A stretch of 64,000 bases of DNA from Eisenbergiella tayi. GTDB taxonomy: Bacteria; Bacillota; Clostridia; Lachnospirales; Lachnospiraceae. A program made the position numbers and the translations under genes. The stretch is taken from NCBI RefSeq assembly GCF_001881565.1, contig NZ_MPDJ01000010.1, forward strand, positions 1-64,000. Reading direction: 5' to 3'. The notes beneath the pieces are model-generated. The model had not been told where the DNA came from, made no database searches, and was given only the letters and a program-made list of their open reading frames with translations. Below, piece after piece: positions 16,228-23,443 of this stretch; positions within the stretch are counted from its first letter, which is position 1; each line of letters opens with the position of its first letter.

Positions 16228-16923
16228 TTATTCCACCTGATAGGATCTTTCACCAAATATTCCTGTTCCCACGCGTACAAAGGAAGCTCCCTCTTCAATT
16301 GCCACCTCATAATCTCCCGTCATTCCCATCGAAAGATAATCCATACGTACATTATCAATGTTTTTGTTAGTTATGTCAACATATAACTTTTTCAATGCAC
16401 TAAAAAATATTCTGTTATCCTCTGCATTTTCGACAAAAGGCGCTATCGTCATCAGCCCCCTGACCAGAATACCGGGCAGATGGGATATCTCCTGCACCAG
16501 TCCGGGTGTATCCTCAGGAGGGACGCCGAACTTGCTTTCTTCGCCAGCCACATTCACTTCTATTAAAATGTTAACAATGATACCCCGCTTTACCGCTTCC
16601 TTGCTGATTTCTTCCGCCAGACGCAAGGAATCAACACTGTGTATCATATAAACCTTGTCAACAATATATTTGACCTTGTTCCGCTGGAGATGGCCAATCA
16701 TATGCCACCTGATATCGTCAGGCAGCTGTTCCGCCTTGTCAACCAGCTCCTGTACCTTATTCTCTCCGAAATCCCGTATGCCCAGTGAATATACTTCTTC
16801 AAGCATAGGCAGGGGCTTTGTTTTGCTCACTGCGATAAGTGTCACGTCACTTTCCGCTCTCCCTGACCTGCGGCAGGCTTCCTTCATATTTTCCTGTACC
16901 TGATAAAGATTTTCTTTCAGCAT
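16228..16923 (-). CDS. yggS: YggS-family PLP homeostasis protein
   Basis: A 231-residue, fold-III PLP-binding protein without known catalytic activity that maintains PLP and amino acid balance. The PLP lysine lies in LIAVSKTKP near the N-terminus, and the conserved LSMGMTGDYEVAIEEGASFVRVGTGIFG closes the barrel. AAGGAG precedes the ATG. It lies between an HlyD-like gene and sepF; the yggS-sepF adjacency corresponds to ylmE-ylmF. Confidence 0.95.
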   Translation of the reverse strand: MLKENLYQVQENMKEACRRSGRAESDVTLIAVSKTKPLPMLEEVYSLGIRDFGENKVQELVDKAEQLPDDIRWHMIGHLQRNKVKYIVDKVYMIHSVDSLRLAEEISKEAVKRGIIVNILIEVNVAGEESKFGVPPEDTPGLVQEISHLPGILVRGLMTIAPFVENAEDNRIFFSALKKLYVDITNKNIDNVRMDYLSMGMTGDYEVAIEEGASFVRVGTGIFGERSYQVE

Positions 16924-16944
16924 TTCTGACTCCTTTCGGACGCT

Positions 16945-18345
16945 CTATTCAAGAAATTCATTTCCTGTTACGGTTTCCGCATCCAGTACAATACGATCAA
17001 AGGCGCTTAATCCATAAGCGGTATTGGACTTGATAATCGCGTACTCATCATTCTGGGAAAGAATTTGTATTTCCTTAAAATCTGCATACCCCTTATTAAT
17101 ATTATAAACGCCTATGAGGGTTGCGCTTCGGGATATGGTATATTTATCTGTGGAATCCGGCCTGACCAGATTGTTCCCCAGCTCCAGCACGGAATTATCA
17201 ATATAATAATCATCTTCCGTTTCAAAATATATGGAGGTTGCAATAAACTCCGTAGAAGCCTCTCCGTTTTCCGTATAGGTTTCTTTAAGAACACCGTTCT
17301 CGCTGCTGTTGCCCTTTGTCACATATTCCTTGGGAACCAGGAAAAATTCTTTTTCCGCAATGGCAGAATTCGGAACCTTAAGGCCCTGCTCGTCCTTTGT
17401 AACAAGCTCAATATCGATGTATCGGTCCGTACAGAAGGATATCATGGAATTATTGAAGTCCAGCTTTACATATGTATTCCCGTCCTCATTATTGAGTACA
17501 TTCACCTTTGCCCAGGAGGTACACTGGTTTTTAAGGAACCGCACCTGGACATATTCTTCTTCCAGCAGCTCCTGTGCCCTTTCCGGATCGGACTGGATGA
17601 CAATGGACCAGTTTTCATCTGTCGCGAGCTTATATAAGGTATCGCCGGAGGCTACCAGCTCATTGTTGATCAGCTGTCTTTTAGAGTAATCCTCCTTATC
17701 GAACATATCCTGGGTAATTTGATCCGCAGTAAGGTTTTCATAGCCGTCCGTAGAATAAACCACGATACCGGAAACCGGAGCGCTGCACAATGATATCAGA
17801 GATGACCCTGAACCATTCAGCGATTGCAAATCCTGAAGCACATTAATATTGGCCAGCTTCAGTGCAGTTCCTTCCAGAGAATATTTAAAATCATAGACTC
17901 CGGAGAACTGCTTTTTCTCAAATCCGCTCATATAGCCTGTAATTTCACTTTTAATATCCGCCAGATTATTATCCGACAATTGCGTATCATCCGCCTTACC
18001 GGCGTCAAACATCTCTTTCAGCTGGCCGCTTTCATCAATGCTGCATACCAGCTTTCCAAAGCCAACCCGTTCTCCTTCTCGTGCATAATAATTAATGTAT
18101 CCGGAATCATTGCTGGTGACAATCGTTTCCTCTCTCAGCGCAATTCCCTGGTATACGTTCCCGATAGAAAGGGAACCATTCTTCACTTCGTAACCCATAA
18201 TATGCTTTTGTGTAAAATAAAGAAAAACACAGATGACTACATATACGAAAATAACACTAAAAATAATAATCCCCAGATTAATATTCAGCGGTTTTCTGTA
18301 TTGTCTGATTTTTCTATTGGAAGATCCGCTTTCTCTGCCAGCCAA
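16945..18345 (-). CDS. HlyD-like membrane-anchored protein, function unknown
   Basis: A 466-residue protein with one transmembrane helix near residues 24-46 (IIIFSVIFVYVVICVFLYF) and a long extracytoplasmic part. The first external segment (GIALREETIVTSNDSGYINYYAREGERVGFGKLVCSI in register) looks like an HlyD/biotinyl-lipoyl hairpin start, and a matching segment follows a coiled stretch. No ABC or MFS partner is next to it. The start is a TTG at 18345, with CGGAGG eight bases upstream; the ATG further upstream has no ribosome site. It leads the yggS-sepF unit, suggesting a link to envelope growth. Confidence 0.75.
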   Translation of the reverse strand: MAGRESGSSNRKIRQYRKPLNINLGIIIFSVIFVYVVICVFLYFTQKHIMGYEVKNGSLSIGNVYQGIALREETIVTSNDSGYINYYAREGERVGFGKLVCSIDESGQLKEMFDAGKADDTQLSDNNLADIKSEITGYMSGFEKKQFSGVYDFKYSLEGTALKLANINVLQDLQSLNGSGSSLISLCSAPVSGIVVYSTDGYENLTADQITQDMFDKEDYSKRQLINNELVASGDTLYKLATDENWSIVIQSDPERAQELLEEEYVQVRFLKNQCTSWAKVNVLNNEDGNTYVKLDFNNSMISFCTDRYIDIELVTKDEQGLKVPNSAIAEKEFFLVPKEYVTKGNSSENGVLKETYTENGEASTEFIATSIYFETEDDYYIDNSVLELGNNLVRPDSTDKYTISRSATLIGVYNINKGYADFKEIQILSQNDEYAIIKSNTAYGLSAFDRIVLDAETVTGNEFLE

Positions 18346-18400
18346 TCCACATACCTCCGGGTAAAACAATATCAATATTTTCTGTCTGCCGCATTAAAAA

Positions 18401-18421
18401 GCCCCGGAAAACATCCGGGGC
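18401..18421 (-). terminator. Terminator after the P-loop gene
   Basis: GCCCCGG pairs with CCGGGGC around 7 bases, and on the minus strand a run of five T residues follows. It ends the transcript of the 139-residue P-loop protein. Confidence 0.88.
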
Positions 18422-18434
18422 CTTTTTCCTTTAT

Positions 18435-18854
18435 TTAAAGAGATACAATAATCTTCGATTTCAAGCTTTCCGGCAACTCTTGCTCATCAAGGGAAATGCT
18501 GAGGATGAAATCTATCCGGAACATTTCACTGATTTTTTCCAATTTCGTGATAACAGGAAGGATATCACAATCTTCCAAATGGGCAACCTTCAGGAAACTG
18601 TCAAGAAACATTTTCTCAAGATCCCGGTCCTGAGATATAATACCGCAGATGAATCCCAAAAATTCAGAACTGTTTTCCACCATGAATTCACTTACATCAA
18701 TCAGTCTGACCTTGTTATTCAATTCATACATGTGCTTCGCACTTTTGTCTAAATAAACAATGTTTCCGGAGACCTCTTTTACTTCGGTGTTTACTTTATC
18801 CAATAATTGTTTTGTCTTGCCTTTCCCCTTTTTGCCTACGATTAACTGAACCAT
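18435..18854 (-). CDS. Small P-loop protein of unknown function
   Basis: A 139-residue protein with a Walker A motif at the very start (GKKGKGKTK, residues 7-15), then a Walker B-like hydrophobic strand (NIVYLDKSAKHMYELN). A helical middle and a final strand DFILSISLDEQELP follow. It is too short for a standard ATPase domain and I do not recognise a named family beyond P-loop NTPase. AGGAGGG precedes the ATG. It has its own promoter (18909-18937) and terminator, so it is a single-gene unit between dacA and the HlyD-like gene. Confidence 0.75.
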   Translation of the reverse strand: MVQLIVGKKGKGKTKQLLDKVNTEVKEVSGNIVYLDKSAKHMYELNNKVRLIDVSEFMVENSSEFLGFICGIISQDRDLEKMFLDSFLKVAHLEDCDILPVITKLEKISEMFRIDFILSISLDEQELPESLKSKIIVSL

Positions 18855-18908
18855 TGTAATCCCTCCTAAAGTAAATTGGCGCTTATAACGCCTCTTAAAT
18901 ATGATATT

Positions 18909-18937
18909 ATTATAGTTGATATCTGTTTAAAAAACAA
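18909..18937 (-). promoter_or_regulatory. Promoter of the P-loop gene
   Basis: On the minus strand TTGTTT (18932-18937) and TATAAT (18909-18914) are spaced by 17 bp. The dacA stop codon is only 6 bp upstream of it, so this promoter starts a new unit. Confidence 0.75.
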
Positions 18938-18942
18938 CCTTT

Positions 18943-19986
18943 TTAATTAATTACATTCAAAAGCTCTGTCATCTCCGTATAGAGAATTTGTTTCTCCTTG
19001 GAACGGAGAATAACGGAAATATAAGGGTTGCCGGAGGTGTCTTTACTAAGTAATATCAGGCAGTTTCCGGCAGCATTGGTGGTTCCCGTCTTTCCTCCGA
19101 TAATAGTAACCTGCTCCGGAGCCTTGAAATTACCGTTCAAATACTGGTTCGTTGTTTTCAGGGACATGGATTTGGAATTTCCGTCTTTGTCCATATATAC
19201 CGTTTCATAGCTTGTCATATGAATAATTTCATTAATAAGGTCCTGCTTCAAAGCCTCATTAAAGATTAAGTAAAGATCATAAGCCGTCACATAATGATTG
19301 TCCGCAGTCAGCCCGTGCGGATTCACAAAATGGCTGTTGGTGGCCCCTATAGCCAGCGCTTCCTTATTCATCATTTCTGCGAAACCTTCAATACTGCCGC
19401 CGATATGGACAGCAATGGCTGCCGCAGCGTCATTGGCTGAATGAATGAGAAGTGCGTGCAGCGCCTGATTCAGCGTCAGCTGATCACCCGGCTTTAAGCC
19501 GCACAGCACAGCTCCTGATTCCGTTATGCTGGCCTCGTCGGTAACAGTTATCATATCATCAGGATTTCCATATTTCAGCGCTACCAAAGCCGTCATAATC
19601 TTGGTGAGGCTGGCCGGCTGAAGCCGTTCATGGACGTTTTTGGCATACATCACATTATTCTTGTTAAGATCAAAAAGCCCGGCTGCCGTAGCCTCCGACA
19701 TGTCCACCGCCCCATTCTCCGTACCCACATCTCCGATTACCACACAGAGATCATCAGCAAAAGAGTCTGCAACAACACTGGATACTTCATTGACTACCCG
19801 GTAGCTGGACACCTCATAATCCGGATTGTAGGCAAATGGCAGTTCTTCTTTCCCGCAGCCGGTAAGGGCTCCTGCCGGCAGTGAAGCCAACAGGCAGATA
19901 ACGGCAGTCCTGGAAAGAATTTTTTTCAGCCGGGAAAACACCGGGCTTCCCTGGGCTTTCAGATTCCGTTTATTTGTACATTTCAC
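18943..19986 (-). CDS. D-alanyl-D-alanine carboxypeptidase (PBP5-type), probable lipoprotein
   Basis: A low-molecular-mass penicillin-binding protein that trims the terminal D-Ala of peptidoglycan stem peptides. The three active-site motifs are present: SLTK, SAND and KTGTT. The N-terminus is basic, then hydrophobic, and ends in LPAGALTGC, a lipobox, so it is probably anchored as a lipoprotein rather than by the usual C-terminal amphipathic helix. The start is uncertain: GTG at 19986 is chosen (weak ribosome site); a TTG at 20010 is in frame. Both overlap the mgsA end. It is last in the shape and division cluster. Confidence 0.88.
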   Translation of the reverse strand: MKCTNKRNLKAQGSPVFSRLKKILSRTAVICLLASLPAGALTGCGKEELPFAYNPDYEVSSYRVVNEVSSVVADSFADDLCVVIGDVGTENGAVDMSEATAAGLFDLNKNNVMYAKNVHERLQPASLTKIMTALVALKYGNPDDMITVTDEASITESGAVLCGLKPGDQLTLNQALHALLIHSANDAAAAIAVHIGGSIEGFAEMMNKEALAIGATNSHFVNPHGLTADNHYVTAYDLYLIFNEALKQDLINEIIHMTSYETVYMDKDGNSKSMSLKTTNQYLNGNFKAPEQVTIIGGKTGTTNAAGNCLILLSKDTSGNPYISVILRSKEKQILYTEMTELLNVIN

Positions 19987-20365
19987 GCCATTCCAAATCC
20001 CCTCTGTCAAGTGATTTGATTAACAGTTCTGCAGTCGCAAGATTGGTCGCCAACGGAATATTATGGATATCGCACAGACGAACCACATTATTAACATCCG
20101 GTTCATGAGACTTGGGTGTAAGCGGATCCCTGAGGAAAATGACCAAATCGATCTGATTATGCTCAATCTGGGCGCCTATCTGCTGCTCACCTCCCAGATG
20201 CCCGGCCAGGAATTTGTGGACATTCAGGTTAGTCACCTCTTCAATCAGCCTTCCTGTTGTACCCGTGGCAAAAAGTACATTTTTGGTTAAAATTCCTCTG
20301 TAAGCGATACAGAAATTCTGCATCAGCTTCTTTTTTGCGTCATGCGCAATCAATGCAATATTCAT
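19970..20365 (-). CDS. mgsA: Methylglyoxal synthase
   Basis: A 131-residue enzyme converting dihydroxyacetone phosphate to methylglyoxal and phosphate, a bypass that relieves sugar-phosphate stress. Conserved pieces are IALIAHDAKK, the phosphate site ATGTTGRLIEE, GHLGGEQQIGAQI and the catalytic region FLRDPLTPKSHEPDV. GGAGAAGG precedes the ATG. It lies between rodA and dacA. Confidence 0.96.
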   Translation of the reverse strand: MNIALIAHDAKKKLMQNFCIAYRGILTKNVLFATGTTGRLIEEVTNLNVHKFLAGHLGGEQQIGAQIEHNQIDLVIFLRDPLTPKSHEPDVNNVVRLCDIHNIPLATNLATAELLIKSLDRGDLEWREMYK

Positions 20366-20382
20366 AGCAACCTTCTCCTATA

Positions 20383-21495
20383 CTAGTATAAATTTTTTCT
20401 CTGCAATCGCACATTCAGTACAAATCCCATACCGATAAACAAACTGACAAGAGATGTCAGCCCATTGCTTACAAAGGGCAGCGGGATTCCTGTGTTCGGC
20501 ATAATCATTGTGGTTACCGCAATGTTCATAAAACTCTGAAAGCCTATTACTGCGGCCATTCCGGAAGCAATTATCATTCCGGAGGTATCCTTGGCGGTTC
20601 TGGCAATGGAAATACACTCAAGGGCAATGAGCATTAACAATACAATTACCACGCAGGAACCCACAAAACCCATCTCTTCCCCGATTACGGCAAAAATAAA
20701 ATCCGTTTCCGGTTCCGAGATGAAATTGCCGTTCTTTACTGACGCTATTACATTATTATTCAGGCCTTTCCCCCATAGCTGGCCTGAACCTATTGCCATC
20801 ACTGAATTGAGCTGCTGGTAAGCCTCTGCATCCGCATATTTCTCCGGATTAAGCCATGCCAGAATACGGGTCAGCTGATAATTCTGAATCAGCTGCTGTC
20901 CCGGCTGCATTACCAAATAAAAAGCAACCGCCAGAGACGGAACAATAACAGCTAAAACGCCTCCTATGATCTTGTAATTCAAGCCGCCCACGAATATCAG
21001 TACACAGAATAAAATACAGTACAGAATCGTTGTGGACAGGTTCGGCTCTTTGTATACAAGAAAGATAGCCGGCAGCATCAATCCCACACAAAGGAAAAGT
21101 ATTTTGAATGTATTTAACTTTTCCTTATATTTCATAATAAACTGTGCATAGAATAAAATCAATAATATTTTTGCAATTTCTGACGGTTGGAACTGAAACA
21201 GGTGGGGAATATTGATCCATCTTGTCGCACCGTTTACCTTTTCACCCCAGATTAAAACAGCAATCAGCATACCAATAGAAAAAATATAGTAAAACCAGTA
21301 AAGCCTTAGCAGCTGGGAATAGTCAATCAATGATATGATAATCATAATGACCATTCCCATTGCCACGCCGGCGATCTGTCTTTCCTGCAGAGATTCCTTG
21401 GCGCTTCCCACCGCCATGATACCTATAATGGATATGGCAAGCACCAGCAGAACCAGCTTGAAGTCGTAATTCCTTAGTTTGTATCTTTTCAGCAT
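20383..21495 (-). CDS. rodA: Rod-shape SEDS glycosyltransferase RodA
   Basis: A 370-residue SEDS-family polymerase with about ten transmembrane helices, which builds glycan strands with its partner PBP2 during elongation. Family hallmarks are WINIPHLFQFQPSEIAKILLI, the large loop with GSGQLWGKGL and PETDFIFAVIGEE, and the end MPNTGIPLPFVSNGLTSLVS. The start at 21495 is set by GGAGGAAAAA directly before ATG; longer in-frame starts lie within minE. Its partner PBP2 is encoded 2 kb upstream in the same cluster. Confidence 0.93.
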   Translation of the reverse strand: MLKRYKLRNYDFKLVLLVLAISIIGIMAVGSAKESLQERQIAGVAMGMVIMIIISLIDYSQLLRLYWFYYIFSIGMLIAVLIWGEKVNGATRWINIPHLFQFQPSEIAKILLILFYAQFIMKYKEKLNTFKILFLCVGLMLPAIFLVYKEPNLSTTILYCILFCVLIFVGGLNYKIIGGVLAVIVPSLAVAFYLVMQPGQQLIQNYQLTRILAWLNPEKYADAEAYQQLNSVMAIGSGQLWGKGLNNNVIASVKNGNFISEPETDFIFAVIGEEMGFVGSCVVIVLLMLIALECISIARTAKDTSGMIIASGMAAVIGFQSFMNIAVTTMIMPNTGIPLPFVSNGLTSLVSLFIGMGFVLNVRLQRKNLY

Positions 21496-21559
21496 TTTTT
21501 CCTCCAACTGCTTTAAAGAGCAGTTTGCGCCTGAAGAGCAGTTTGCAGTATGTAAAAGT

Positions 21560-21823
21560 CTAATTATGAAGGTCCAGTATAGGGATATCCGCATAGAGGG
21601 TAGGATTTTTCCCCCTGCCCCTGGCCGTGGATTTACTGATCTGTATCTCCATATTGTTAGTATCTATCTTCATGTATTTGGAAATGACTTTTGCAATATC
21701 CTGCTTGATCATCTCCAGCATCTCAGGAGAACAGCCTGCCCTGTCTGATATCAGCAGTATTTTCAGCCTGTCCTTTGCAATTTCTCTGGAAGTTTTCTTT
21801 TTGAATAAATTTCTTAATCTCAT
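21560..21823 (-). CDS. minE: Cell division topological specificity factor MinE
   Basis: An 87-residue protein that stimulates the MinD ATPase and drives Min oscillation. It has the N-terminal membrane and MinD-contact part (SREIAKDRLKILLISDRAG) and the C-terminal topology domain (MLEMIKQDIAKVISKYM). The start overlaps the minD stop (ATGA). MinE with MinC and MinD implies an oscillating Min system, as in other Clostridia, rather than a DivIVA-only one. Confidence 0.95.
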   Translation of the reverse strand: MRLRNLFKKKTSREIAKDRLKILLISDRAGCSPEMLEMIKQDIAKVISKYMKIDTNNMEIQISKSTARGRGKNPTLYADIPILDLHN

Positions 21824-22629
21824 GATATCCGCCCCTCCTGACTCTTATGAAAGATTCCGGTAAACCTTGCCCACAAGGAGACCGGATGTTCCAGATCCAG
21901 GAATGGCACTTCCTTTCCCAGGACTCTGAGGCAGATATTCTGATAAGCTTGTCCCGCCAGCGTGTTGTTCCCTACAAGAGGCTCTCCCTGGTTTGTGGCA
22001 ATGACCACATTCTCATCATCAGGTACTATACCGATCAGTGGTATGGACAGGATGTCCACCACATCATCCGGTGTCATCATATCTCCGCGTTTTACCATAT
22101 CAAAACGCATGCGGTTGATAATGAGGTCTATCTGGCTGAATTCATGAGCTTCCAGCAGACCCACAATTCGATCCGCATCACGTATGGCGGAAACCTCCGG
22201 AGTCGTGACTACCAGAGCGCGGTCCGCACCGGCTATGGCATTTTTAAACCCTTGCTCGATGCCCGCAGGACAGTCCAGTATGATATAATCAAACTGATCC
22301 TTAAGATGCTCCACTAATTTTATCATCTGGCTTTCATTTACGGCTGTTTTGTCTCTTGTTTGTGCGGAAGGGAGCAGATAAAGGCTGCTGTAACGCTTAT
22401 CCTTTATCAGGGCCTGTTTCACCCTGCAGTTCCCTTCCACCACGTCTACCAGATTATATACAATCCGGTTTTCAAGTCCCATAACCACATCCAGGTTCCG
22501 AAGGCCTATATCAGTATCTATCAATACCACCTTCTTTCCCATGGCGGCGAGGCCTGTGCCCACGTTAGCAGATGTGGTGGTTTTTCCCACACCGCCTTTC
22601 CCTGATGTAACAACAATTACTTCACTCAT
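21820..22629 (-). CDS. minD: Septum site-determining ATPase MinD
   Basis: A 269-residue deviant-Walker ATPase that recruits MinC to the membrane. The Walker A motif is GKGGVGKTT (residues 10-18, with the signature lysine), Walker B is DYIILDCPAGIEQGF, and the conserved switch DTDIGLRNLDVVMGLENR follows. The C-terminus has a basic amphipathic stretch (LWARFTGIFHKSQEGR) suited to membrane binding. GGAGG precedes the ATG. Confidence 0.97.
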   Translation of the reverse strand: MSEVIVVTSGKGGVGKTTTSANVGTGLAAMGKKVVLIDTDIGLRNLDVVMGLENRIVYNLVDVVEGNCRVKQALIKDKRYSSLYLLPSAQTRDKTAVNESQMIKLVEHLKDQFDYIILDCPAGIEQGFKNAIAGADRALVVTTPEVSAIRDADRIVGLLEAHEFSQIDLIINRMRFDMVKRGDMMTPDDVVDILSIPLIGIVPDDENVVIATNQGEPLVGNNTLAGQAYQNICLRVLGKEVPFLDLEHPVSLWARFTGIFHKSQEGRIS

Positions 22630-22660
22630 GCAAATACCTCCGGTTAGAAATATTTGTCCC

Positions 22661-22695
22661 CTGAGCGTTCCTGGAGCTTACTGAACGTTCAGTAA
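22661..22695. repeat. 18-bp palindrome and 20-bp-spaced direct repeat at the minC end
   Basis: TTACTGAACGTTCAGTAA (22678-22695) is a perfect 18-bp palindrome that contains the minC stop codon. CTGAGCGTTC (22661-22670) and CTGAACGTTC (22681-22690) are near-identical direct repeats offset by exactly 20 bp. No T run follows on either strand, so it is not a standard terminator. Confidence 0.7.
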
Positions 22696-23400
22696 TTCAT
22701 TCGTAATTGGTTTCAGGATTATGCGTTCTTTTTCCACATAAGCCGTCTGCGGCTGTATTTTGGGTGCATGGCCTGCATTTCGGTCACTTCCATGAAGACC
22801 ATAAAGTCCATGGGTTCCGAAGGTCCATTTGCTTTTTTCATTGGCAATATATTTGAAATCCCCGATTTTAATTTTTTGCGGGGCCATTTCAAGCGCTGCA
22901 ATATAATGTCCGGGCCGTCCGTTTCCGCCCGCGTAGGCATTCCCGCGCAGGCTTCCCAGCACAACGATATCTCCGGCGGCAATAACACTGGAACCGGGAT
23001 TTACATCCCCCAGCACAATGATGCTGGATTCTGTCTCCAGGATCTGTCCCCTGCGCAGGGTACCCCGGTAGAATTGTCCCGCAGACTCTTCCTCGTACCT
23101 TTTTCGCCGGAATTCTTCCAAAGCCTTGCCGTAAATACGGTTTTTCTCTTCATCCTTTCCGACGATGCAGGTTATATTCAAATGGGAATTTATCCTTATG
23201 GTCTCTATCAGGCTGTCCTCTTCCTCAAAGGACAGCTCCCTGCCCTCAAAAGAAACCGCCACAGAGGCATCAGAGAAAAATTCTTTTGATTCCTTAAATT
23301 TGCCGGCCACCTCTTCAAGCAGCTGTCCAAAATCCAAATCGCTGTCCAGATACAGGGTAAGCCCATTCCGGAAGCTTTTAACTATTACTGCATTTTTCAT
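22678..23400 (-). CDS. minC: Septum site-determining protein MinC
   Basis: A 240-residue division inhibitor that blocks FtsZ polymerisation. It has an N-terminal domain (MKNAVIVKSFRNGLTLYL) and a C-terminal beta-helix (ILETESSIIVLGDVNPGSSVIAAGDIVVLGSLRG) that binds MinD. The start at 23400 has ACAGGAG upstream; a longer frame reaching 23490 would overlap the PBP2 end. The gene order minC-minD-minE is standard. Confidence 0.95.
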   Translation of the reverse strand: MKNAVIVKSFRNGLTLYLDSDLDFGQLLEEVAGKFKESKEFFSDASVAVSFEGRELSFEEEDSLIETIRINSHLNITCIVGKDEEKNRIYGKALEEFRRKRYEEESAGQFYRGTLRRGQILETESSIIVLGDVNPGSSVIAAGDIVVLGSLRGNAYAGGNGRPGHYIAALEMAPQKIKIGDFKYIANEKSKWTFGTHGLYGLHGSDRNAGHAPKIQPQTAYVEKERIILKPITNELLNVQ

Positions 23401-23443
23401 ATCCGCTCCTGTCCCGATAGTTTTTGGCAATTTCAGAAAAACA

